Below, piece by piece: positions 1 through 5,061 of a stretch of DNA of 5,271 nucleotides (position 1 is its first letter; every line of letters begins with the position of its first letter). The DNA is from Chloroflexota bacterium (GTDB lineage Bacteria > Chloroflexota > Limnocylindria > Limnocylindrales > CSP1-4). Below the pieces are notes generated by a model. It was not told where the DNA came from. It ran no database searches and saw nothing but the letters and a program-made list of their open reading frames with translations. Location of the stretch: contig JAJYDP010000394.1 of NCBI GenBank assembly GCA_021777365.1, positions 1-5,271 of the forward strand, in the 5' to 3' direction. A program made the translations under genes and the position numbers.

Positions 1-106
1 GCAGCGCCGCCTCCGCCACCTCGACCGCGGAGACGTCGCCGCGGTGGACGGCGGCGACCAGCTCGGCGGCGGGGAGCCGGAGGAGGGGATCGATCGGCTC
101 AGGCAC
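1..106 (-). CDS. Amidase (amidase-signature family), N-terminal fragment
   Basis: Only the first 35 codons are in the window; the gene runs off the left edge. The peptide begins MPEPIDPLLRLPAAELVAAV and continues HRGDVSAVEVAEAAL. The pattern 'LPAAELVAAV-x-RGDVSAVEVxEAAL' is the usual N-terminal helix pair of amidase-signature enzymes (GatA, indole-acetamide hydrolase and other amidases), which hydrolyse amide bonds with a Ser-cisSer-Lys triad. That triad lies further downstream and is not visible here, so the substrate cannot be judged. The GTG start at 106-104 is the only upstream choice, because an in-frame TGA lies two codons before it (112-110). No Shine-Dalgarno sequence precedes it, and a -10-like hexamer ends 6 nt before the start, so translation may be leaderless. 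It lies downstream of the beta-helix gene on the same strand, but hairpins separate them, which suggests a separate unit. Confidence 0.72.
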   Translation of the reverse strand, partial: MPEPIDPLLRLPAAELVAAVHRGDVSAVEVAEAAL

Positions 107-112
107 GTGTCA

Positions 113-118
113 ACGATA
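113..118 (-). promoter_or_regulatory. Candidate -10 box for a leaderless amidase transcript
   Basis: Read on the minus strand, TATCGT (118 to 113) matches 4 of 6 positions of TATAAT and fits the TAnnnT rule. Six bases separate it from the GTG start codon, so transcription would begin at about the start codon itself. This arrangement, with no ribosome binding site, is typical of leaderless mRNAs, which are common in high-GC Gram-positive and related bacteria. No convincing -35 element is present at the expected distance (CCGCTC at 141-136). The TTGACA overlapping 113-108 is too close to the start codon to serve this gene as a -35 box. Confidence 0.35.
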
Positions 119-123
119 CAGGG

Positions 124-145
124 CCGGCCGCACCGGAGCGGCCGG
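124..145. terminator. Perfect 8-bp hairpin in the amidase/beta-helix gap
   Basis: CCGGCCGC (124-131) and GCGGCCGG (138-145) form a perfect inverted repeat with a 6-nt loop. It lies 83 bp beyond the stop of the beta-helix gene and 17 bp before the amidase start. On the minus strand it is followed by CCCTGTATCGTTGACAC, which is moderately T-rich. It could be the distal half of a two-hairpin terminator for the beta-helix gene. There is no true U-tract, so termination is inferred from position and stem strength. Confidence 0.4.
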
Positions 146-154
146 AGAACCCGA

Positions 155-203
155 CGGGCGGGATGCCGGTGGGGCCGATGCCCGCACCAGGCGATCCCGC
201 CCG
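155..203. terminator. Long imperfect hairpin (about 20 bp) downstream of the beta-helix gene
   Basis: CGGGCGGGAT (155-164) pairs perfectly with ATCCCGCCCG (194-203). Pairing continues inwards as GCC/GGC, GGTG/CACC and GGG/CCC around a 6-nt CCGATG loop (175-180), with three single-base bulges (184, 189, 193) on the 3' side. The total is about 20 bp in 49 nt, in the middle of a 121-bp gap. Position suggests transcription termination or 3'-end protection of the beta-helix mRNA. No U-tract follows on either strand, so a palindromic repeat element is the main alternative. Confidence 0.5.
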
Positions 204-220
204 CCGAGAGGCCGAACCGG

Positions 221-236
221 GTGGCGGCTACGCCAC
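221..236. repeat. Hairpin spanning the beta-helix stop codon
   Basis: GTGGCG (221-226) and CGCCAC (231-236) are perfectly complementary around a GCTA tetraloop, and the TAG stop (230-228, minus strand) lies within that loop. A 12-bp perfect palindrome, GCACGTACGTGC (239-250), follows immediately inside the coding end. Together with the hairpins at 124-145 and 155-203 these make a run of inverted repeats. Their function is unknown. Confidence 0.45.
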
Positions 237-1481
237 GTGCACGTACGTGCTGACGGCCCAGAAGGTGTTCCGGGCGCGCGCGCCGGGCGCGTGCACGGCC
301 GAGTTCATCCAGATGCCGTACCAGTCGCCGTAGATCGTGTTGCCCGAGATCGTGACCGGCGTCGGCGTGGCGGCGGACCAGACCAGGATGCCCGTGGTGA
401 CCATGTCCGTGGTCGGGGTCACGTCGGGGTCGCCGCCGAGGTTGTTCGTGCCGATGATGTTGTCCCGGATCACGTTGTCACCGACCCAGGCCCCCGGGGC
501 GTGGCTGTGGATCGTCACGCCGGAGAGGCCGTTGCCCGAGATCGCGTTGCCCTCGATGACGTTGGCGTAGGAGGCGGTGCCCGGGGCAGGAGCCGCCACC
601 AGGATGCCGGCGCCCTGGCCCTTGAGCCCGTTGTCGAGGACGACGTTGTTGCGGATGACGTTGGCGTAGACGCCGCCGAACGCCGGCATCAGCTTGCCGG
701 TCTGCGGGTCGCGGCCGAGGTTGTGGGAGGGAAGAGTGATCCCGCAGTCGTAGGCGTTGTCGGTGACGACGTTGCCGGCGACCAGGTTGTTGTGCGTCGG
801 ACCGAACTCGTCCGTCAGCAGGATGCCGCCCGCGTTGCCGGTGACCGTGTTCAGGAGCACCTGGGAGTAGGCGACGCTCCAGAGGTGGATCCCCTCGCCG
901 CAATCACCGGGGATCGGTCCGCTGGCCTGGCACTCCGGGTACTTGGTGGTGCCCACGTTGGCCGGAAGCCCGCCCTGGTCGTTGTTCTCGACCACGTTGT
1001 GCTTGATGACGACGTGGGTGATCGGGGCGCCGGTGTACAGCTGCTGGCCCTGGATGTCGGGCCCCTTCACCGGGTTTGGCTGCTGAGCGAGGATCCCCTC
1101 GCCGGTGGCATTCTCGACCGTGAAGCCCATCACGGTGACGTTGGAGGCCGTGATCTTGATGCCGTTGTCGAGCCCGGTGGCGTCGATGGTCGCGCCCTGG
1201 CCGCTCAGCGTGAGCGACTTGTCGACCGCGACGTCCTCCGCGTACGTCCCGGCGCAGACCACCACGGTGTCACCGGCCGAGGCGGCGCCGACGGCGGCGT
1301 TGATGGTCGAGTAGGCCGCCGTCGCGCAGGAGGTGTCCGCTCCACCCGACGTGGCCGACCCGGAGACGTAGAGCGTGGAACTCGCCGCCGCCACCGGCGG
1401 CACGATCGCCAGTGTTCCCGCGAGGATCAGGGCCGACCCGCCCAGCGTGCCGGCGACATGGATGAACCTCCCCGAAGGCAC
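228..1481 (-). CDS. Secreted right-handed parallel beta-helix repeat protein
   Basis: The predicted protein has 417 residues. Residues 1-33 look like a signal peptide: R5 and H8, then a hydrophobic stretch around residues 10-31 (AGTLGGSALILAGTLAIVPP), then a likely cleavage after VAAA. The mature start TLYVSGS...DTSCATAAYSTINAAV...AGDTVVVCAGTY...VDKSLTL is the usual entry cap of NosD/DUF1565-like helices. From about residue 115 to 400, coils recur with an Asn ladder: HNVVENN, LNTVTGN, AGNVVTDN, RNNVVLDN, EGNAISGN, RDNIIGTNN, SGNTIYGD. Two loops break the ladder (about 132-152 and 172-197); Cys 52, 76, 184, 194 and 246 could form disulfides outside the cell. Such folds bind or cleave polysaccharides, but no catalytic residues of a named lyase or hydrolase family are evident, so the function is unknown. 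The GTG start is preferred because AAGGGGGG lies 8 nt upstream. An ATG at 1598 or TTG at 1649 would add 39 or 56 Arg-rich residues. Confidence 0.85.
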   Translation of the reverse strand: MPSGRFIHVAGTLGGSALILAGTLAIVPPVAAASSTLYVSGSATSGGADTSCATAAYSTINAAVGAASAGDTVVVCAGTYAEDVAVDKSLTLSGQGATIDATGLDNGIKITASNVTVMGFTVENATGEGILAQQPNPVKGPDIQGQQLYTGAPITHVVIKHNVVENNDQGGLPANVGTTKYPECQASGPIPGDCGEGIHLWSVAYSQVLLNTVTGNAGGILLTDEFGPTHNNLVAGNVVTDNAYDCGITLPSHNLGRDPQTGKLMPAFGGVYANVIRNNVVLDNGLKGQGAGILVAAPAPGTASYANVIEGNAISGNGLSGVTIHSHAPGAWVGDNVIRDNIIGTNNLGGDPDVTPTTDMVTTGILVWSAATPTPVTISGNTIYGDWYGIWMNSAVHAPGARARNTFWAVSTYVHVA

Positions 1482-1489
1482 AGTACCAA

Positions 1490-1497
1490 CCCCCCTT
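1490..1497 (-). promoter_or_regulatory. Ribosome binding site deciding the GTG start of the beta-helix gene
   Basis: AAGGGGGG on the minus strand (1497 to 1490) is followed by eight bases (TTGGTACT) and GTG at 1481-1479. The only competing start with a purine-rich site is ATG at 1598, where GGGAGG sits only 2 nt from the codon, too close for good initiation. Confidence 0.55.
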
Positions 1498-1775
1498 GCG
1501 CCGGCCGATCCCCGCCGGCTGACGCGATCGCGACGACGGGTCGGGCTCACCAGTGGCTCGGCGCGATCCGGGTGGCCGGGTTGGGACGCGCGCGTCATAG
1601 CCTCCCGCCAGTTGGCGCAGATGGTGCTCGCGCGGAGGTGCAGTGTCAATAGAGGTGGCTAGAACAGGCCTAATGGCCCTTGCAGCCAATGGCTCTGGTG
1701 GTCCTCGCGCCACCGGGATGGAGGCTTCGAACGCGAGCCGATCGAGTAGGGCATCATGTCGGGAGTCCAGTCCAC

Positions 1776-1780
1776 GAGGA
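1776..1780 (+). promoter_or_regulatory. Ribosome binding site of the VIT gene, possibly masked by an upstream strand
   Basis: GAGGA (1776-1780) lies 7 nt before GTG at 1788 and 10 nt before a second GTG at 1791. This decides the start against the far longer open frame that begins at ATG 1680. The bases TCCTCG (1702-1707) and GGTG (1697-1700) can pair with CGAGGA and CACC (1775-1784), a 10-bp helix with one bulged base (1701), which would cover the site. Confidence 0.5.
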
Positions 1781-1787
1781 CACCCGG

Positions 1788-2528
1788 GTGGTGAGCGTTT
1801 CCGATCGCGTGCGTGCCGCCCTCGCGCGGCCGACCAGCCCCCACGAGACGCGTGGCGCCTCGGTGGTGCGGCCCGTCGTCTTCGGCGCCACGGACGGCCT
1901 GGTCGCCAATCTGAGCCTGATCATGGGGGTCGCGGCTGCGGCCCGCGAGGACCCGCACTCGGTGGTGGTGGCGGGGATCGCGGGATTGCTTGCGGGCGGG
2001 TTCTCCATGGCCGTGGGCGAGTACGTCTCGGTGCGGTCGCAGCGCGAGCTCCTCGACTACCAGGTCGAGCTGCAGCGGGACCAGCTCCGCTACACGCCGG
2101 AGCAGGAACGCGCGATCCTCGTGGACATCTACACGTCGAAGGGGCTCTCGGCCATGGAGGCGGACCTGATCGTCGACCGCATCCTGGCGGATCCGGAGCG
2201 CGCCCTGGACACGTTCGTCCGCGAGGAGATCGGCCTGTCCGCTGAGACGATGGGCTCGCCGTACACCGCGGGGCTCGGCTCGTTCCTGGCCTTCTCCGGC
2301 GGGGCGTTCGTCCCGCTCGTCCCGTACCTCCTCGCCGGCCCCGCCCTCGCGTTCCCTCTCAGCATCGGGCTCGCGATAGGCACGCTCTTCGCCGTCGGGA
2401 TGGGGGTGAGCCGGCTCACCCACCGGCAGCCGCTGCGGAGCGGGCTGCGTCAGGCGGCGCTGGGGGCGGCGGCCGCGATTGTCACCTACGCGGTCGGGGC
2501 GCTGCTGGGGGCGGCGGTGCACGGCTGA
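1788..2528 (+). CDS. VIT1/CCC1-family Fe2+/Mn2+ transporter
   Basis: The 246-residue protein matches the usual length of bacterial VIT family members, which export Fe2+ or Mn2+ from the cytoplasm by proton antiport. Helix 1 (about 28-51) carries the conserved acidic motif FGATDGLVANLSL, with D36 at the position of the transport Asp in VIT1. Helix 2 (about 58-80) ends in FSMAVGEYVSV, with M74 and E78 in the place of the family's Met/Glu metal path. Residues 84-155 form the cytosolic helical metal-binding domain: RELLDYQVELQRDQ, PEQER, DPERALDTFVREEIGL, rich in Glu. Helices 3-5 follow at about 160-184, 187-207 and 220-243. GTG 1788 is supported by GAGGA 7 nt upstream; GTG 1791 is equally possible. 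The gene stands first on the plus strand, divergent from the beta-helix gene. No Fur or MntR box was recognised. Confidence 0.92.
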   Translation: MVSVSDRVRAALARPTSPHETRGASVVRPVVFGATDGLVANLSLIMGVAAAAREDPHSVVVAGIAGLLAGGFSMAVGEYVSVRSQRELLDYQVELQRDQLRYTPEQERAILVDIYTSKGLSAMEADLIVDRILADPERALDTFVREEIGLSAETMGSPYTAGLGSFLAFSGGAFVPLVPYLLAGPALAFPLSIGLAIGTLFAVGMGVSRLTHRQPLRSGLRQAALGAAAAIVTYAVGALLGAAVHG

Positions 2529-2555
2529 CCCAGGCGGCGATGCACGGCTGACCCA
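2510..2555 (+). repeat. 23-bp tandem duplication across the VIT stop codon
   Basis: Two adjacent 23-bp copies, 2510-2532 and 2533-2555, share the core GCACGGCTGACCCA and differ at one position only (G2517 against A2540). The first copy contains the last five codons and the TGA stop of the VIT gene. The second repeats them outside the reading frame. It looks like a recent slippage or short tandem duplication, with no effect on the protein. Confidence 0.85.
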
Positions 2556-2566
2556 CGATCACGCGG

Positions 2567-2612
2567 CAGGCCGGCGCCGTGGGCGGTGCGGACCGGTGCG
2601 CGGCCCGGCCTG
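2567..2612. repeat. Inverted repeat between VIT and membrane-protein genes
   Basis: CAGGCCGG (2567-2574) and CCGGCCTG (2605-2612) are perfect inverted copies separated by 30 nt that are themselves GC-rich. This is the only stem of note in the 162-bp gap after the VIT gene. It could be a weak terminator, but the large loop and absence of a T-run make that uncertain. A possible -10 (GATGAT, 2634-2639) lies just beyond it and would start a transcript about 45 nt before the next gene. Confidence 0.3.
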
Positions 2613-2690
2613 TCGGGGGCTTCGCGCTTCGTGGATGATGGAGGCTGCGCGCCGGCGGATCCGGCGGCACCTTCCGAAAGGGGTCACGGG

Positions 2691-3137
2691 ATGCGCGTGA
2701 GCTTCGAGCACCACCCTCACCCACACGTCGCCGAGCGGAAGAAGAGCGGGCCGCCGAAGTCGACCGACGAGCACGTCGGGTTCAACGGCCGCGTGGCCCT
2801 GGTCCTGACCACGGTGGTCGGCACCATGTGGTGCGCGTACGCGTTCGCGGTGCTGGCGCTGGTGGTGCTGCCCCAGGCGGTCCATGGCGGGACGCTCACG
2901 CTGGTGCAGTGGGTCAGCCAGACCTTCATCCAGTTGGTGATGCTCTCGGTGATCATGGTCGGGCAGAACATCATCGGCCGCGCAGCGGACAAGCGCGCCG
3001 ACCTGACGTACCGTGACGCCGAGGCCACCTTCCACGAAGCCGAGCAGATCCAGCAGCACCTGAAGGCGCAGGACGACGCCATGAACGCGCTCCTCGACAA
3101 GGTCGAGAAGCTCGAGGCGCAGCTCGCCAACGCATAG
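2691..3137 (+). CDS. Two-helix membrane protein with C-terminal coiled coil, family unknown
   Basis: The protein has 148 residues. The N-terminus (1-30) is hydrophilic and His-rich (HHPHPHVAERKK). Transmembrane helix 1 spans about 36-62 (VVGTMWCAYAFAVLALVVLP) and helix 2 about 70-95 (VQWVSQTFIQLVMLSVIMVGQN). Residues 98-147 are charged and probably coiled coil (EAEQIQQHL, NALLDKVEKLEAQL). The order of two helices, a 'xxGQN/xxSQN' exit from helix 2, then a charged helix ending in L-x-K-V-x-KLE resembles DUF1003 proteins. The sequence match is too loose to assign that family. Both termini are probably cytoplasmic. AAAGGGG seven bases before the ATG supports the start. The stop overlaps the ribosome binding site of the SpoIID-Ig gene, so the two are very likely co-translated and may work together at the envelope. 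No catalytic motif is seen; function unknown. Confidence 0.85.
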   Translation: MRVSFEHHPHPHVAERKKSGPPKSTDEHVGFNGRVALVLTTVVGTMWCAYAFAVLALVVLPQAVHGGTLTLVQWVSQTFIQLVMLSVIMVGQNIIGRAADKRADLTYRDAEATFHEAEQIQQHLKAQDDAMNALLDKVEKLEAQLANA

Positions 3138-3142
3138 GAGGG
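3136..3142 (+). promoter_or_regulatory. Ribosome binding site overlapping the upstream stop codon
   Basis: AGGAGGG (3136-3142) shares its first two bases with the TAG stop (3135-3137) of the membrane-protein gene and lies 5 nt before the ATG at 3148. This indicates translational coupling and fixes the start of the SpoIID-Ig gene. Confidence 0.85.
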
Positions 3143-3147
3143 CCGTC

Positions 3148-4935
3148 ATGCCCGGAGACGACCGGATCCCGCACGGCACACGATCCGCCGCCGCACGCCT
3201 CGGCTCCACGAAGAGCGGGCCGCCGGCGGGCGAAGGACCCCGGCGGTCGACCGGCCGCGTGGGCGGCCACCGCAGCCGGCTGGCGCACACGGCCCTGGGA
3301 ACCCTCGCCGGCGTCGCCCTGCTGGGAGGCCTGGTCGCGGTCCCCGTCGGGCCGGCCGCCGCAGGCGTCGGGCTGCCTTCAGCGGGCCTCGTGCGGATCG
3401 GACCGGTGCCGGTGCGTGCCGCGTCACAGTGCACCGGCTGGACCAGCCAGAGCACGCCGCCGTCGACCATCCGGGTGCTGCGCACCGCCGGGCCCGCGGA
3501 CGGGACCGTGCAGGTGGTGCCGTTCCAGTCGTACGTGAACGTGGTGATGGCGGCGGAATGGGGCGCCAGCGACCCGGTGGAGGCGCTGAAGGCCGGTGCC
3601 GTGGCGGCCAAGCAGTACGCCTGGTACTGGACCATGAACTGGCGCGGAGGGACCGCCACGGACGGATCCTGCTACGACGTGGTGGACAACTCGATGGACC
3701 AGGTCTACGCGCCGGAGACGCACACCCCGTCCGCCTCCGAGATCGCCGCCGTGACCGACACCTGGGGCATCTCGATGCTCAAGTCGGGGGCGCTCTTCGC
3801 CGCCCACTACGACGCCGGCAGCAGCGTGGCATGCGGCGCGAACGCCAACGGGTGGCAGCTCCTGCAGATCAGCGCGATGCACTGCGCGGAGCAGGGCATG
3901 CTCGTGCCGCAGATCCTGATGACCTACTACGGCCCCAACGTGACCATCGTCGGCGCGGACACGTCCGGCGGCGCCGGCGGGATCGGCGTGCCCGCACAGC
4001 TTCGCTTCACCGCGCAGCCGTCCGCGGCGACGGCGGGCGCGGCCATGAACACGCCGCCCACCGTGACCGTGGTGGACGGGACCGGCCAGGCCGTGACCAC
4101 CGGCTCCGGTGCCACCACCCTGGTGACGCTCGCGATCGGCGCGGGACCCCAGGGGGCGGCGCTCACGTGCCAGGGCGGACCGGTCCGCTCGGCGGTGGCG
4201 GGAGTCGCCACCTTCGACGGCTGCTCGGTCAGCCCGGCCGGATCGGGCTACGTCCTGGTGGCGACGGCGCCGGGGCTCCCTGCGGTGAACTCCGCTCCGT
4301 TCGTCGTGGCGCCTGCCGCGCCGACTCTGACGCTGGATGCGGCATCGAGGGCCATCCCGTGGGGCACTGCGGCGCAGCTCTCCATCCACCTGGTCCCGCC
4401 CGCCTCCGGCGGGACGGTCGCCGGGCAGGTGGTGCACCTGCAGCGATCGACCGACGGGGTCGACTGGACGACGGCGGCCGACCTGACCACGGATGCCCAG
4501 GGCACGGCCACCTGGAGCGAGCGGCCGGCCACCAACCTCCTGTTCCGGGCCGTCTTCGACGGGACCGCGGACCTCGGTGCGGTCACCGGCGCGCCGGTGC
4601 GGGTGGTCGTGCGCCAGCTGGCGCTGCTGCGCCCGGACAACGGCGGGGCGGTACGCAGCGTGGCGCGCGGCACCGCGGTGACGTTCACGACGGTCGTGCG
4701 ACCCGCGCGCCCGGAGCTGGCGCCCGGGCGCGTCCTGTACCGCGTCTACCAGCTGGTCGGCCGGACGTGGACCCTGCGGCGGGAGGTCACCATCACGGCG
4801 GACGCCACCGGACGGGCCACGCTGCCCGTCACCTTCGGGACGGCCGGCAGCTGGTACGTCCGGGCGATCGCGCTGCCGACACCCGCCAACGCGAACAGCG
4901 TCTGGTCCCCGCTCGAGCGGTACGCGGTGCGCTAG
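3148..4935 (+). CDS. Secreted SpoIID/LytB-domain protein with three Ig-like domains
   Basis: The protein has 595 residues. A long basic n-region (1-46) precedes a hydrophobic segment (about 47-72, TALGTLAGVALLGGLVAVPV) with a likely cleavage after PAAA. Residues about 105-270 are a SpoIID/LytB domain: VQVVPFQSYVNVVMAAEWGA (E137 aligns with the catalytic Glu of SpoIID), PVEALKAGAVAAKQYAW, DQVYAPE, GALFAAHYDAG and EQGMLVPQILMTYYGPNVTIV. SpoIID enzymes are peptidoglycan lytic transglycosylases that act on denuded glycan. The usual 'ALKAQAVAARTYA' and 'SQWGA' are altered here. Residues 281-388 form an Ig-like domain (QLRFTAQPSAATAG... ATFDGCSVSPAG.GY) with C341/C359 as a possible disulfide. Two further beta domains lie at about 390-489 (HLQRSTDGVDWTTAADLTTD) and 490-595. 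Such domains usually mediate wall or glycan binding. Nothing else in the window suggests sporulation, so a vegetative cell-wall role is more likely (inference). Confidence 0.88.
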   Translation: MPGDDRIPHGTRSAAARLGSTKSGPPAGEGPRRSTGRVGGHRSRLAHTALGTLAGVALLGGLVAVPVGPAAAGVGLPSAGLVRIGPVPVRAASQCTGWTSQSTPPSTIRVLRTAGPADGTVQVVPFQSYVNVVMAAEWGASDPVEALKAGAVAAKQYAWYWTMNWRGGTATDGSCYDVVDNSMDQVYAPETHTPSASEIAAVTDTWGISMLKSGALFAAHYDAGSSVACGANANGWQLLQISAMHCAEQGMLVPQILMTYYGPNVTIVGADTSGGAGGIGVPAQLRFTAQPSAATAGAAMNTPPTVTVVDGTGQAVTTGSGATTLVTLAIGAGPQGAALTCQGGPVRSAVAGVATFDGCSVSPAGSGYVLVATAPGLPAVNSAPFVVAPAAPTLTLDAASRAIPWGTAAQLSIHLVPPASGGTVAGQVVHLQRSTDGVDWTTAADLTTDAQGTATWSERPATNLLFRAVFDGTADLGAVTGAPVRVVVRQLALLRPDNGGAVRSVARGTAVTFTTVVRPARPELAPGRVLYRVYQLVGRTWTLRREVTITADATGRATLPVTFGTAGSWYVRAIALPTPANANSVWSPLERYAVR

Positions 4936-4942
4936 GTGGGCG

Positions 4943-4967
4943 GGCTCCCGGCCGAGGCCCGGGGGCC
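4943..4967 (+). terminator. Hairpin terminator of the membrane-protein/SpoIID-Ig operon
   Basis: GGCTCCCGG (4943-4951) pairs with CCGGGGGCC (4959-4967), nine pairs with one G-U, around a 7-nt loop. It starts 8 nt after the SpoIID-Ig stop codon. The following bases, GCGCGCGTCTTCC, contain only a weak pyrimidine run, so it is a plausible but not classical intrinsic terminator. Confidence 0.5.
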
Positions 4968-5000
4968 GCGCGCGTCTTCCGTCACCGCCGTCCGGGGTGG

Positions 5001-5015
5001 GGCCGGCCGCCGGCC
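5001..5015. repeat. Short perfect hairpin upstream of the last promoter
   Basis: GGCCGG (5001-5006) and CCGGCC (5010-5015) form six pairs around a CCG loop. It lies between the operon terminator and the TAGAGT box. It may be a second terminator stem, insulating the isochorismatase-like gene from read-through, or simply a result of high GC. Confidence 0.3.
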
Positions 5016-5047
5016 TGTCGCCGACGGCCCTCCTGCGGCGATCGGGC

Positions 5048-5053
5048 TAGAGT
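5048..5053 (+). promoter_or_regulatory. Candidate -10 box (TAGAGT) of the isochorismatase-like gene
   Basis: TAGAGT matches 4 of 6 positions of TATAAT in an otherwise very GC-rich stretch. Seven bases downstream puts the start of transcription at about 5060, which is the left edge of the structured leader. No good -35 hexamer is seen 16-18 nt upstream (CGGCCC at 5025-5030), so an activator or an alternative sigma factor may be involved. Confidence 0.45.
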
Positions 5054-5061
5054 GGAGTCCA

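Larger units (their letters stand above)
1482..1787. other. Divergent intergenic region between beta-helix and VIT genes
   Basis: This 306-bp stretch holds the starts of both divergent units. Minus strand: TTGACA (1649-1644) lies 17 nt before CACCAT (1626-1621), a strong -35 with a weak -10 (3 of 6); a start near 1614 would precede all candidate start codons of the beta-helix gene. Plus strand: TAGAAC (1660-1665) is a weak -10 candidate for the VIT gene without a good -35. Short inverted repeats occur at 1697-1701/1710-1714 (GGTGG/CCACC) and 1704-1709/1732-1737 (CTCGCG/CGCGAG). The part from 1598 to 1482 stays open in the beta-helix frame with mostly G/C third positions, so part of it could be coding if the upstream ATG is used. 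Otherwise nothing recognisable is present. Confidence 0.4.

Noticed and set aside
108..113. TTGACA (minus strand) as a -35 box
   Set aside because: It lies just before the amidase start codon, so any matching -10 would be inside the gene. The -10-like TATCGT explains the start better.
273..284. 12-bp palindrome GGCGCGCGCGCC
   Set aside because: It lies within the beta-helix coding frame (Pro-Gly-Ala-Arg-Ala-Arg codons) and is a simple GC alternation expected at this composition.
237..1652. 471-codon open frame on the plus strand, antisense to the beta-helix gene
   Set aside because: Its product is a monotonous mix of V, D, R, G, A and H with no domain, as expected when the opposite strand of a GC-rich gene is read. 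The minus-strand frame has a signal peptide and regular beta-helix repeats.
1659..2522. 287-codon minus-strand open frame opposite the VIT gene
   Set aside because: Charged, repetitive composition typical of an antisense shadow; the plus strand has VIT family motifs.
2559..3659. 366-codon minus-strand open frame across the membrane-protein and SpoIID-Ig genes
   Set aside because: It crosses two well-supported plus-strand genes and their junction and its product is low-complexity. It is open only because stop codons are rare at high GC.
3424..4437. 337-codon minus-strand open frame within the SpoIID-Ig gene
   Set aside because: The product is H/R/G/D-rich with no recognisable fold; the plus strand encodes clear SpoIID and Ig-like domains.
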